A stretch of 8,935 nt of DNA from an uncultured Chlorobiales bacterium (GCA_903901395.1 CAIUQW010000404.1:1-8935); one strand, 5' to 3'; shown: positions 1 to 5,466, counted from the first letter of the stretch. The notes: a model not told the origin generated them from the letters alone. Numbers and translations: made by a program.

Positions 1-451
1 CAGAGATACTTCACTGGCGTGATCGAAGCTGACGAAAAACCCGCCGGAAGCTCGCCGAACAGCTGTTCAAACGCCGGAATGAAATCGTTGTTCGACAGGC
101 CGCCGAGGTAAAAAAGCAGCAACGCCTCTTCGATATGCAGGGTTTTTCTCATGTATTTCGGGATAAGCGCGCTCGCATAAGGTTTGATGAACGGCACCAA
201 CGATCGGTTTCGAGGCACCTTCACCGTCAGTGGGCCGATCGTGAGATGATGGTTCGTTCTGGCAGATACCCGTTTCTGACCACGGCAGCTTTGCCATCAG
301 CGGCCTTGATCTGCCGATACGGCTCCATGGATGCAGTAATTTCGGCTTCCATCGCCAGGGCGATCAACGGCTGTGCTGCAAGCCTGGGCAATGCTTCAAG
401 GCCTGCCCCTTTGCCGGGAAGTTCGAGTATCGATGTGGTTTCTGTCAACAT
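1..451 (-). pseudogene. IS256-family transposase, 5' part, frameshifted and cut by window edge
   Basis: N-terminal part of a DDE transposase of the IS256 (Mutator-like) family. From the ATG at 451 the frame reads MLTETTSILELPGKG, then the alanine/leucine-rich helix typical of the N-terminus and the family-typical block RNGYLPERTI. It then runs into a stop near 227. The homologous reading resumes in another frame from about position 239 (IGPLTVKVPRNRS, then PFIKPYASALIPKYMRKTLH, then LLLFYLGGLSNNDFIPAFEQ, then ELPAGFSSAS) and stays open to base 1. The break therefore sits near 238-243, where one or two bases were lost or gained. A good ribosome site (AAGGAG, 8 nt before the ATG) survives. The catalytic core lies outside the window. 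This copy differs clearly in sequence from the IS256 relic at 1785-2586, so it is a separate lineage. Family assignment is from remembered IS256 consensus blocks; a sequencing error at the break is possible. Confidence 0.85.
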
Positions 452-686
452 CTGCTGTGCTCCTTGTGTTTTTCCTCAAGGTCACACTTGTCGCCGATCT
501 TTCGGCTATCCCTTCAAACACAACTTTTGAAAATAACTCCGCATGAACGTAGCGAGAACCATTCTCGCAATCGGGCAGTAAGCATGAGGACAGAGCAGCC
601 ATACTGCTTACAGCAAATTCACCGCTACAAAGCAATTCTGATTCTAAAACATAGCGGCTATTTTAACAGATGGAGCAGCTCCAAAT
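452..686. other. non-coding stretch upstream of the IS256 fragment
   Basis: I see no credible gene here. The part nearest the transposase start should carry its promoter and the terminal inverted repeat of that element. A stretch at 521-540, read on the minus strand, contains TTTTCAAAAGTTGTG. It resembles the end-like sequence at 2706-2730 and is my best but weak candidate for the element end. A perfect 7-bp palindrome with a 3-nt loop lies at 552-568 (GCGAGAA/TTCTCGC), and a looser GTAAGC/GCTTAC inverted repeat lies between about 576 and 615. Confidence 0.4.
552..568. repeat. short perfect palindrome, 7-bp arms
   Basis: GCGAGAA (552-558) and TTCTCGC (562-568) are perfect inverted repeats around the loop CCA. 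There is no T-run on either side, so it is not a good intrinsic terminator. It could be an operator-like site, a hairpin near an IS end, or chance. Confidence 0.45.
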
Positions 687-718
687 AACAAACCCCACTT
701 GAAGCAGTGGGGTTTGTT
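687..718 (-). terminator. strong hairpin, probable bidirectional terminator or IS200/IS605-type end palindrome
   Basis: A perfect 13-bp stem (arms 687-699 and 706-718) encloses the 6-nt loop TGAAGC. The arms contain AACAAACCCCACT and its complement. Read on the minus strand the 3' arm ends GGGGTTTGTT and is followed by ATTT, giving a U-rich tail. It lies about 60 nt beyond the stop of the 781-1056 gene, as expected for the terminator of that operon. The opposite strand is nearly as suitable. The core also resembles the subterminal palindromes I remember from IS200/IS605 or TnpB elements, but no transposase of that family is present. Confidence 0.65.
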
Positions 719-780
719 CAGTGACGCGATTTTTACTTTGCGAACAGGCTAAGAGAACTTCGTTCTACAGAGATTCACCG

Positions 781-1056
781 TTATCTCAATGAACCTCTGT
801 AGCCTGTCAGTTCCCCCCATATCTCAACCACATCATTGTCGTCGTGCTTAATGGCATTGGCAAACAATGGTTCATAGCTGTTATGAAGCTGTCTCAACCT
901 CATGAAATGACCAGCGCAATCCGAATCGGCAAATTTGTACCTGAGACCAATTCCAGGATCACCCTCAACCACGATGTCGATCAACCCTGGCTGATGTCCG
1001 TATTGCGACCATGCCATTTTGCTCAACGCCTCAAAATCATTCATCGGAAAACGCAT
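781..1056 (-). CDS. hypothetical protein, 91 aa, downstream partner of the sigma-like gene
   Basis: I do not recognise the family. The protein is short and mixed in character, with segments such as GLIDIVVEGDPGIGLRYKF and DDNDVVEIWGELTGYRG that look like beta strands of a real folded domain. It has no signal peptide or membrane segment. It begins 26 nt after the stop of the sigma-like gene on the same strand, so the two probably form one transcript. Two in-frame stops just before the ATG at 1056 limit the start to this codon or an internal Met. No Shine-Dalgarno site precedes 1056; an internal ATG at 1017 has GAGG about 12 nt upstream and could be used instead. A role such as modifying the sigma-like protein would be a guess from position only. 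Because the surroundings are decayed, it might also be a relic. Confidence 0.55.
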   Translation of the reverse strand: MRFPMNDFEALSKMAWSQYGHQPGLIDIVVEGDPGIGLRYKFADSDCAGHFMRLRQLHNSYEPLFANAIKHDDNDVVEIWGELTGYRGSLR

Positions 1057-1082
1057 TTATCAAGTAAATACAAAACAAATAA

Positions 1083-1529
1083 TCACGCAAAACAGAGGGG
1101 CAGGCAACAAAAAAGCGCAAAATTAAGAACGCCCATGAGCATGGATTTTCTCTTCGAGGTCAGCAACAAACGTATAGTCTCGAGTGGCCGCTCCAGTATT
1201 GAAGAAATCGCCTGATGTCTTAACATGCAGACCTCCGCGAGTAAAACAGCCATCCGTCCATCCATTTCCAGTTTCTTACTTTCAGATTCAGGGTTCTCTT
1301 CGCTGTCACAAACTTCATGCGACACAAGAGAGGGTGCATCGATACGATAATGCTCATAAAACACTTTCCTGAATATTTTAAAGAGCTGAATTTCTGTGGT
1401 TTCTGAGTCTACCAACTGATAAGTCTTGTAAATTAAATAGTTTGTTTTTTTCAGTGAACCGGTCATCCAGTACGCTACGGTGTACATGTGATCCAACAAG
1501 TCAAGGGGCATTCTGCTGTTGTGCTGCAT
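1083..1529 (-). CDS. divergent ECF-type sigma-70-like protein
   Basis: Probably a small DNA-binding transcription protein related to extracytoplasmic-function sigma factors, 148 aa from the chosen start. Residues about 10-60 (LLDHMYTVAYWMTG, then a segment ending KIFRKVFYEHYR) match the pattern of sigma region 2. The acidic DAEDLVQ-like core expected in region 2.2 is replaced by KKTNYLIYKTY, so core-polymerase contact may be weakened. Residues about 92-131 (MAVLLAEVCMLRHQAISSI, LERPLETIRLLLTSKRKSML) match region 4, including its helix-turn-helix. An acidic, serine-rich linker joins the two. The last 16 residues form a hydrophobic, cysteine-containing tail that is unusual for a sigma factor. 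I chose the ATG at 1529 because AAAGGA lies 6 nt upstream; the ATG at 1559 lacks such a site. It appears co-transcribed with the 781-1056 gene. The region is AT-richer than the rest and flanked by IS256 relics, so horizontal transfer or decay is possible. Confidence 0.68.
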   Translation of the reverse strand: MQHNSRMPLDLLDHMYTVAYWMTGSLKKTNYLIYKTYQLVDSETTEIQLFKIFRKVFYEHYRIDAPSLVSHEVCDSEENPESESKKLEMDGRMAVLLAEVCMLRHQAISSILERPLETIRLLLTSKRKSMLMGVLNFALFCCLPLCFA

Positions 1530-1576
1530 AGTTTTTCCTTTGGCTATTGATAAAATCATCCCTGCGCAATACGTAA

Positions 1577-1604
1577 ATCATACGCATCACGCAAAGGCAT
1601 ACAA
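1577..1604 (-). promoter_or_regulatory. candidate promoter of the sigma-like operon
   Basis: On the minus strand TATGAT (1582-1577) matches the sigma-70 -10 consensus at five of six positions. TTGTAT (1604-1599) lies 16 bp upstream as a poor -35 (three of six). Transcription would start near 1570, giving a leader of about 40 nt before the ATG at 1529. The stretch also contains repeated GCGT motifs that could be a binding site. Confidence 0.35.
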
Positions 1605-1664
1605 GCATCTTACATCTGTGGGTACTACTCAGGGCACTGCGAATAATGATTACAGAAGCAACAA

Positions 1665-1804
1665 GCTATATTGAGAAGTGGGGTTGCGGTGTCATAGCTG
1701 TCCTATAGATCATTATGAAGATGGCAACTATACTCTGCATTTAAAAGTTCACCAGAAACAACGCATCCCGGATTTTTTTGAGTCGGTTCAGAAAAGTGTG
1801 TAAA
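1665..1804 (+). pseudogene. possible 3' gene fragment cut by the IS256 relic
   Basis: Following a stop at about 1670, one frame reads through to a TAA at 1801-1803. It gives a protein-like tail that includes IDHYEDGNYTLHLKVHQKQR and IPDFFESVQKSV. The final residues are encoded by the terminal repeat of the IS256 relic that begins at 1785, so an older gene may have been truncated by the insertion. There is no ATG start or ribosome site. I do not recognise the family, and a chance open frame of about 40 codons cannot be excluded. The rest of the stretch from 1605 to here shows nothing I can name. Confidence 0.3.
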
Positions 1805-1807
1805 CGG
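1785..1807 (+). repeat. left terminal inverted repeat of IS256 relic
   Basis: The sequence runs GGTTCAGAAAAG then TGTGTAAACGG. Its inner part pairs with GTTTACACA at 2568-2576. It lies about 25 nt before the first recognisable transposase codons. Confidence 0.6.
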
Positions 1808-1829
1808 TCATAACTTTCAATCATGTAAC

Positions 1830-2559
1830 AGGATCAAAACTCTGACCGGAAAGCACGCGAAAACGCCGGATGTGCAGGAAGAGCTGCTCAGGCAACTGAT
1901 TCAGCGAAGTGGCGGCCTGAAAACTCTCTTTGACAAAGGCGGTCTGCTTGTCCAGATCAAAAAACCGTTTCGCGGTACGCCATCGTCTGCTTCGACTGCA
2001 TTGTCGTCAAGTACCGGCAGGAGGGCCGGGTCTGTAACAAGCTCGTTTATTGAGTGTTAGCCATCACGATGGAAGGGCGGTAAGCGCTGCTGGAGATGTG
2101 GATTTCACCGAACGAAGGGCCAAAATTCTGGCTCGGCATCATGACCGTGACATTCTGATTGCCGCCGTTGACGGCTGGTCGGCTGTGCCGAAGCCATCGC
2201 CACCGTTTTCCCGAAAACCGAGGTGCAACGCTGCATCAGAAATCAGGCTAAAGCCTTTATTAGTTTTGTCTTATCTGCATACCCCGGACTGAAGTCCGGG
2301 GCAATTTTTGAAGAATTTGAATGGCCGGATTAATAACGGCGCATCAGCCGTCGAGGAGGCGGAGCTGAATCTGCAAGCATTCGGAGACCAATGGGATGTG
2401 AAATACGCAAAAGGTTCATTCCCGAACGACGAATTGATCATCAGGCTGATCTACATGGCGATGCAAACCATCGCCACCAAGTGGACGATGCCAATCCAGA
2501 ACCGGGATGCGGTGATCAATCAGTTTTCCATTGAATTCGAAGAATGGCTTCCCGTTTGA
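1830..2559 (+). pseudogene. IS256-family transposase pseudogene, multiple deletions and frame breaks
   Basis: Five collinear pieces of a transposase that is normally about 400 aa. Piece 1 (1830-1964) is the N-terminus, including KTPDVQEELLRQLIQRSGG and LFDKGGLL. Then roughly 100 or more residues are missing, including the first catalytic Asp region. Piece 2 (1973-2155) reads RYAIVCFDCIVVKYRQEGR, then a TGA at 2051, ITMEGR, a TAA at 2081, and LEMWISPNEGPKFWLGIMT. Piece 3 (2149-2175) is DILIAAVDG in a second frame. Piece 4 (from 2178) is AEAIATVFPKTEVQRCI in a third frame. It is interrupted by a GC-rich hairpin at 2282-2301. Piece 5 (about 2330-2559) reads VEEAELNLQAFGDQWDVKYA, then lacks the roughly 50 residues that include the conserved TTNAIE region, and resumes GSFPNDELIIRLIYMAMQ, then TKWTMPIQNRD, to the stop TGA at 2557. 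The protein cannot be active. Alignment is to remembered IS256 consensus. Confidence 0.87.
2282..2301 (+). terminator. GC-rich hairpin with T-run inside the transposase pseudogene
   Basis: CCCCGGAC and GTCCGGGG form a perfect 8-bp stem with a TGAA loop. The sequence CAATTTTT follows, the classic shape of an intrinsic terminator on the plus strand. It sits where IS256 transposases carry coding sequence, so it looks inserted. Its ACCCC...TGAAG...GGGG plan resembles the hairpin at 687-718. It may be a small palindromic mobile repeat or an end of an IS200/IS605-like element rather than a working terminator. Confidence 0.6.
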
Positions 2560-2565
2560 AAACAA

Positions 2566-2586
2566 CAGTTTACACAGTTTGGTGCC
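2566..2586 (-). repeat. right terminal inverted repeat of IS256 relic
   Basis: The inward-reading minus strand gives GGCACCAAAC then TGTGTAAACTG. It matches the left repeat at the leading GG and at TGTGTAAAC. Its place just after the transposase stop supports it. Confidence 0.55.
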
Positions 2587-2902
2587 CTCCCCTGACGACG
2601 ACCTCGATGTCCAAGTGCAATCGCCTCATATCCGTTATCTGAAAAGGCTTGACGCCACTTGCCAACATGCTGGCGTGAAACTCAGAGAACCTTGGCCGTT
2701 AAGCGTTGTGTAAATCCACTTTTGAATACCATGTCAACCGCCTTTTTTCTGAGCAGTTTCTGTGGACCCGTTGTACAGGATCGCGCATGATTATCACTCA
2801 AATGCTACTGATATAGTATTTTTCTATCATTTGCCGCCTATTTGGATGCCATATTAATAACAAATGTATCGCAGATTTTGTGCGGCTGATCCAAAAGAGC
2901 AC
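2587..2902. other. intergenic stretch without a credible gene
   Basis: A short open frame to 2713 has no ribosome site, no family resemblance and no plausible start, and I regard it as chance. It contains a small ACGCCA/TGGCGT inverted repeat near 2650-2675. At 2706-2730 there is a sequence that on the minus strand reads GGTATTCAAAAGTGG then ATTTACACAAC, which resembles an IS256-type end. The rest, 2731-2902, is AT-rich and I see nothing definite in it. Confidence 0.45.
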
Positions 2903-3319
2903 CTACCCCTTGTCAATCTGGCGGAGAATTTCGCTCAGTGAGGCGGCGGCGGTGAGTTTTTCTTCGTCGGTGGCAGCGTTGTAGAAGCGGATGATCGCCT
3001 GGCCGCCGATGCTGATCGGGGGGTACTCCTTGCGGGCGAGCATTGGCATCACGGAGAGAAATTGCGCGACCGCCTCCTGCTCCATCCCGTTGATCCGCGC
3101 GATCACTTCACCCGCGATGCTCGTCCACGCCTCCACGCCGAGACCGGCCACATACGCCGCGCTCTGCACCGCGCCGTACTGGAAGCCCACCACGGCGAAC
3201 GCGACATCCTGACTTGCGTTCCGTTCAAGTCCGGCGGGACACTGGCCGATGGCTTCGGCAAGAAATTGCATGGCCAGCTTCGTTACCGATTCGAGGCTCT
3301 TTTCAGTTTGATCGTGCAT
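2903..3319 (-). CDS. hypothetical protein, 138 aa, mostly helical
   Basis: A soluble-looking protein I do not recognise. Residues 1-30 form an amphipathic helix (TEKSLESVTKLAMQFLAEAI). Residues about 38-75 are rich in Ala, Gly and Val (FAVVGFQYGAVQSAAYVAGL) and may be a buried helix pair. The C-terminus has a second helical part (EEKLTAAASLSEILRQIDKG). There is no signal peptide and no motif of a known enzyme. Codon use is GC-rich like that of the right half of the window, and the frame is open throughout, so it looks a genuine resident gene. The ATG at 3319 lacks a clear Shine-Dalgarno site, as do several neighbours. It is transcribed away from the exported-protein gene at 3548, with a 228-bp shared upstream region, and appears to be a single-gene unit. 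Confidence 0.72.
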   Translation of the reverse strand: MHDQTEKSLESVTKLAMQFLAEAIGQCPAGLERNASQDVAFAVVGFQYGAVQSAAYVAGLGVEAWTSIAGEVIARINGMEQEAVAQFLSVMPMLARKEYPPISIGGQAIIRFYNAATDEEKLTAAASLSEILRQIDKG

Positions 3320-3547
3320 TGGTCGTGTCGTTTGAGTGTTCGAGAGTCATTTCCTAAAGAAACGGAAATATCCCGAACAAGTGAAGTCAGACGTGCCATT
3401 CCGATCCCGACAACTGCCGGAACAGGACAGCGTTCGGCGGATAAACAGATTTCCGGAAAAATCCCTGCCGGAATTTTAACGATTGTTATATCTTCTAACA
3501 GCAGAACAACTGTAACTCACATTCGTAAAACACTATCACTGCATCCG
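3320..3547. promoter_or_regulatory. divergent intergenic region with candidate promoter and repeats
   Basis: This region lies between two divergently read genes and should hold both promoters. For the plus-strand gene an extended -10-like sequence, TGTTATATC, lies at 3484-3492, without a good -35. The 9-mer CTGCCGGAA occurs twice, at 3414-3422 and 3465-3473. A further TTCCGG at 3451-3456 forms a 6-bp inverted repeat with the second copy, followed by TTTT. This could be an operator or a weak terminator-like hairpin. Confidence 0.35.
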
Positions 3548-4111
3548 ATGAACAGAAATCGATTCAGCACCCTGTTGCTTTCCGCATCCCTCTTCCTGAG
3601 CGGCGGCCTTTTTTCGATTCCCTCGACGACACTGGGCGAAGAGTCTACAGCAAACGTCATGAAGATCGACAACTCCACCAGAGATACGCTGTTCGCGCTT
3701 CATTACGCCATCATTCCGGAGATTCTCTTTTCAGAAAACGGCCCGCGATTCTTCAATGACCTCTACACCGGCAACACCGCGCCATTCCGTGAGATCGTCG
3801 AAGGGCCGCTCGGCAAGGAGTACGCTTCGGGCATGACCTTCACGCCCGTCCACAAAAACGGTTACGATCTCGTGCTGATCTCGTTCCCGCAGCCCCGGTT
3901 CGAGGCGCTCAGCATTCATGCCGCCATCGTGAAAAAGGATGGAAAGTACCGTTACCTGACACTTGAAAATTTCAGCGCTACCGCAACAGATGGCTCGAAA
4001 ACCATCATGGACGAAGTGACATCGGAAAATGCGCATAACAATCTGGGGGCGAAAAACTACGATGACCGGAATTCGTTTCAGAACGATCTGGACAAGCTCC
4101 TGAGCCTGTAA
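3548..4111 (+). CDS. exported protein of unknown function, 187 aa
   Basis: The N-terminus MNRNRFSTLLLSASLFLSGG is a typical Sec signal peptide, with a basic start and then a hydrophobic core. Cleavage probably falls near residue 30, before EESTANVMK. The mature part of about 155 residues is mixed alpha/beta (FALHYAIIPEILFSENGPRF, YDLVLISFPQPRFEALSIHA, KKDGKYRYLTLENF) and has no cysteines, so no lipobox. It should act in the periplasm or at the envelope. I do not recognise a domain. The open frame extends upstream to 3062, but that part only mirrors the opposite-strand gene at 2903-3319 and encodes no signal peptide. The ATG at 3548 is therefore the start, despite a weak ribosome site. The next gene begins 116 bp downstream with its own strong ribosome site. 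Confidence 0.78.
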   Translation: MNRNRFSTLLLSASLFLSGGLFSIPSTTLGEESTANVMKIDNSTRDTLFALHYAIIPEILFSENGPRFFNDLYTGNTAPFREIVEGPLGKEYASGMTFTPVHKNGYDLVLISFPQPRFEALSIHAAIVKKDGKYRYLTLENFSATATDGSKTIMDEVTSENAHNNLGAKNYDDRNSFQNDLDKLLSL

Positions 4112-4227
4112 GGAAATCAGAAACTCCGATTTCGTCTGCGGTTTAGATAATTCAAAAAAATAATTACGTCGCCATATCGCTTGCAGTACAGCAGTCACTT
4201 CCACCAACAATAAAGAGGAGACCGTTT

Positions 4228-4929
4228 ATGCGCAGCATCTATAAAAAATACATCGCGGCACTATCTGTTGGTATCTGTGTCGCGACAGCCGACGATGTTC
4301 AGGCGACCCCCATCACAGTAAACAACTTCGATTTCTCCAACCCGTCACTGGCCAACGGCAATAGTAACGGTGGCTCAATACCGGGTTGGAGCGCAACCGT
4401 CACTACTGGCACCATTGGTACGTACAACCCCGGTATCGAGTATTACAGCAATCCGTCAATCGTTGACCCGGGCAGTTCGGGAGTTATCGGCACGATGGCG
4501 GATCCGAATGTAGCATTTTTGTATTGGGGCAGCGGCCAGTCAATCAGCACGGCCACCGGTTATTCGATTGTAGCCGGAGAAACCTATCGATTGACCGTGG
4601 CTGTAGGCAATCGCAATGGTGCTTTTGCCGCGCCGTTCGGGGGATGGCAGATCGAGCTGCTCGACGGTGATTCGGTGCTGGCGATGCAATCCGGCATAAG
4701 CGCTCCTGCACCAGGAAGCTTTGGCGACGTAAGCCTCTACTACACCGCTGTCACCGGAGATTCGGGTTTGCTCCGGATCCGCCTCAGCCAGCCCGGCGTC
4801 TATGCCGATTATGACAACGTTCGTCTCGATGTGGTTCCAGAGCCTGCAAGCGTCATGTTGCTCGGGGTGGGATTTGCGGGCTTCGCGATGACTGGACGGT
4901 ATTTCAGGTACGCAAACAAGAAAAGCTGA
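4228..4929 (+). CDS. PEP-CTERM sorting-domain protein, secreted beta-sandwich-like
   Basis: A 233-residue secreted protein. Residues 1-26 form a signal peptide, with likely cleavage after DDVQA. Residues about 27-200 are rich in Gly, Ser, Thr and Asn, with alternating strand patterns (PITVNNFDFSNPSLANG, GGWQIELLDGDSVLA, GLLRIRLSQPG, DYDNVRLDVV) typical of a jelly-roll or carbohydrate-binding-like fold. The C-terminus is a textbook PEP-CTERM signal: VPEP at 203-206, a hydrophobic helix to about residue 221, then the basic tail GRYFRYANKKS. In known systems such proteins are processed by an exosortase in the inner membrane and reach the surface or extracellular matrix. No exosortase or exopolysaccharide gene lies in this window. 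The ATG at 4228 is preceded by AGAGGAG at a spacing of 7 nt, by far the best ribosome site in the window, suggesting high expression. The ligand is unknown. Confidence 0.9.
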   Translation: MRSIYKKYIAALSVGICVATADDVQATPITVNNFDFSNPSLANGNSNGGSIPGWSATVTTGTIGTYNPGIEYYSNPSIVDPGSSGVIGTMADPNVAFLYWGSGQSISTATGYSIVAGETYRLTVAVGNRNGAFAAPFGGWQIELLDGDSVLAMQSGISAPAPGSFGDVSLYYTAVTGDSGLLRIRLSQPGVYADYDNVRLDVVPEPASVMLLGVGFAGFAMTGRYFRYANKKS

Positions 4930-4998
4930 AAAGCTTCCTTGCAAATCGCTTGACGAATAAACGCAACAAAAACGCTACGCTTCGCTTGACGGCCAAGC
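4930..4998. repeat. convergent gene gap with a 10-bp direct repeat
   Basis: TCGCTTGACG occurs at 4946-4955 and again at 4982-4991, 36 bp apart, between two convergently read genes. A small AAGCT/AGCTT hairpin overlaps the stop of the PEP-CTERM gene. Neither has a T-run, so I see no classic terminator here. Confidence 0.4.
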
Positions 4999-5466
4999 CT
5001 ATCCTTTGAATGCTTCCTTCAGATTCTCGATATACCGATCGATCTTCTGCGTGAACGCCATCTCGATGAGCGGCGAGAGGAGGAATTGCAGGAAGCCGGG
5101 GAAATCGACTTCGAGCGTGCCTTTGGTGTGAAGTTGAACTTTCGTGCCGCTTCCAGCGGGGGCGAGACGCCAGCCGCCTTCGACCCGCGCATTACCTGCG
5201 CCGTCAACGGGCGTCCAGTCAACGCTCAGCGTCGCGGGGTCGCTTCGATACACGCAGGCGTAGATGGTCTGCTGGAGGGTATGGTCGCCGATGGCGATTC
5301 GCTCCATGATCCAGCGGAACGCATTGCCGCCGAGCGGTTCGAGCTTTTCGACATCGGGAAAATGGGAAGCCGAGCGGGGAACGTCGGCGAGCAGCTCGAA
5401 AACTTTGCCTGGCGTGGCCGGAGTTTCGAACTGCTTCGACACATCGATGGTAACGGTGAACGACAT
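4999..5466 (-). CDS. SRPBCC (START/Bet v1-fold) family protein
   Basis: A 155-residue cytosolic protein of the SRPBCC helix-grip superfamily, which binds hydrophobic ligands in a deep pocket. The pattern is characteristic. Strand 1 (VTIDVSKQFETPATPGKVFELLAD) leads into the helix-entry motif, followed by ASHFPDVEKLEPLGGNAFRW. Then come alternating strands (QQTIYACVYRSDPATLSVDW, GGWRLAPAGSGTKVQLHTKG) and a long C-terminal helix (about 126-153). The length fits the polyketide-cyclase/CoxG-like group. There is no signal peptide. The start at 5466 is 36 nt after the stop of the YcbB-type gene and on the same strand, so it is probably the last gene of that operon. No Shine-Dalgarno site is visible. 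The ligand cannot be read from the sequence. Position suggests a lipid or envelope link, but this is inference. Confidence 0.82.
   Translation of the reverse strand: MSFTVTIDVSKQFETPATPGKVFELLADVPRSASHFPDVEKLEPLGGNAFRWIMERIAIGDHTLQQTIYACVYRSDPATLSVDWTPVDGAGNARVEGGWRLAPAGSGTKVQLHTKGTLEVDFPGFLQFLLSPLIEMAFTQKIDRYIENLKEAFKG

Larger units (their letters stand above)
1785..2586 (+). mobile_element. degraded, internally deleted IS256-family element
   Basis: Imperfect terminal inverted repeats bracket a ruined transposase. The left end (1785-1807) begins GG and contains GTGTGTAAAC. The right end (2566-2586), read inward on the minus strand, begins GG and contains TGTGTAAAC, so a 9-bp core is shared. 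The right end begins 6 nt after the transposase stop, as is usual in this family. The span of about 800 bp compares with roughly 1.3 kb for a complete IS256-type element. I found no convincing 8-9 bp target duplication, so either the exact ends are off by a few bases or the flanks have diverged. Confidence 0.7.

Noticed and set aside
135..530. Long open frame on the plus strand opposite the IS256 fragment
   Set aside because: It only mirrors the transposase codons on the other strand, has no ribosome site and shows no family resemblance.
765..802. CTACAGAG/CTCTGTAG inverted repeat with 22-nt loop at the end of the 91-aa gene
   Set aside because: The arms are short, the loop is long and there is no T-run; the hairpin at 687-718 is a far better terminator.
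844..1372. Overlapping plus-strand frames opposite the sigma-like operon
   Set aside because: The minus-strand frames show sigma-family signatures and a good ribosome site; the plus-strand translations look like antisense shadows.
687..2301. Possible complete TnpB/IS605 element or guide RNA unit between the two hairpins
   Set aside because: No TnpA or TnpB coding sequence, intact or broken, is recognisable between them; only the ends' resemblance remains.
2531..2713. 60-codon frame after the IS256 relic
   Set aside because: It starts inside the transposase, crosses the terminal repeat, and has no ribosome site or recognisable sequence.
3062..3547. N-terminal extension of the exported-protein frame
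   Set aside because: It lies over the opposite-strand gene 2903-3319 and a regulatory gap, and would bury the evident signal peptide that begins at 3548.
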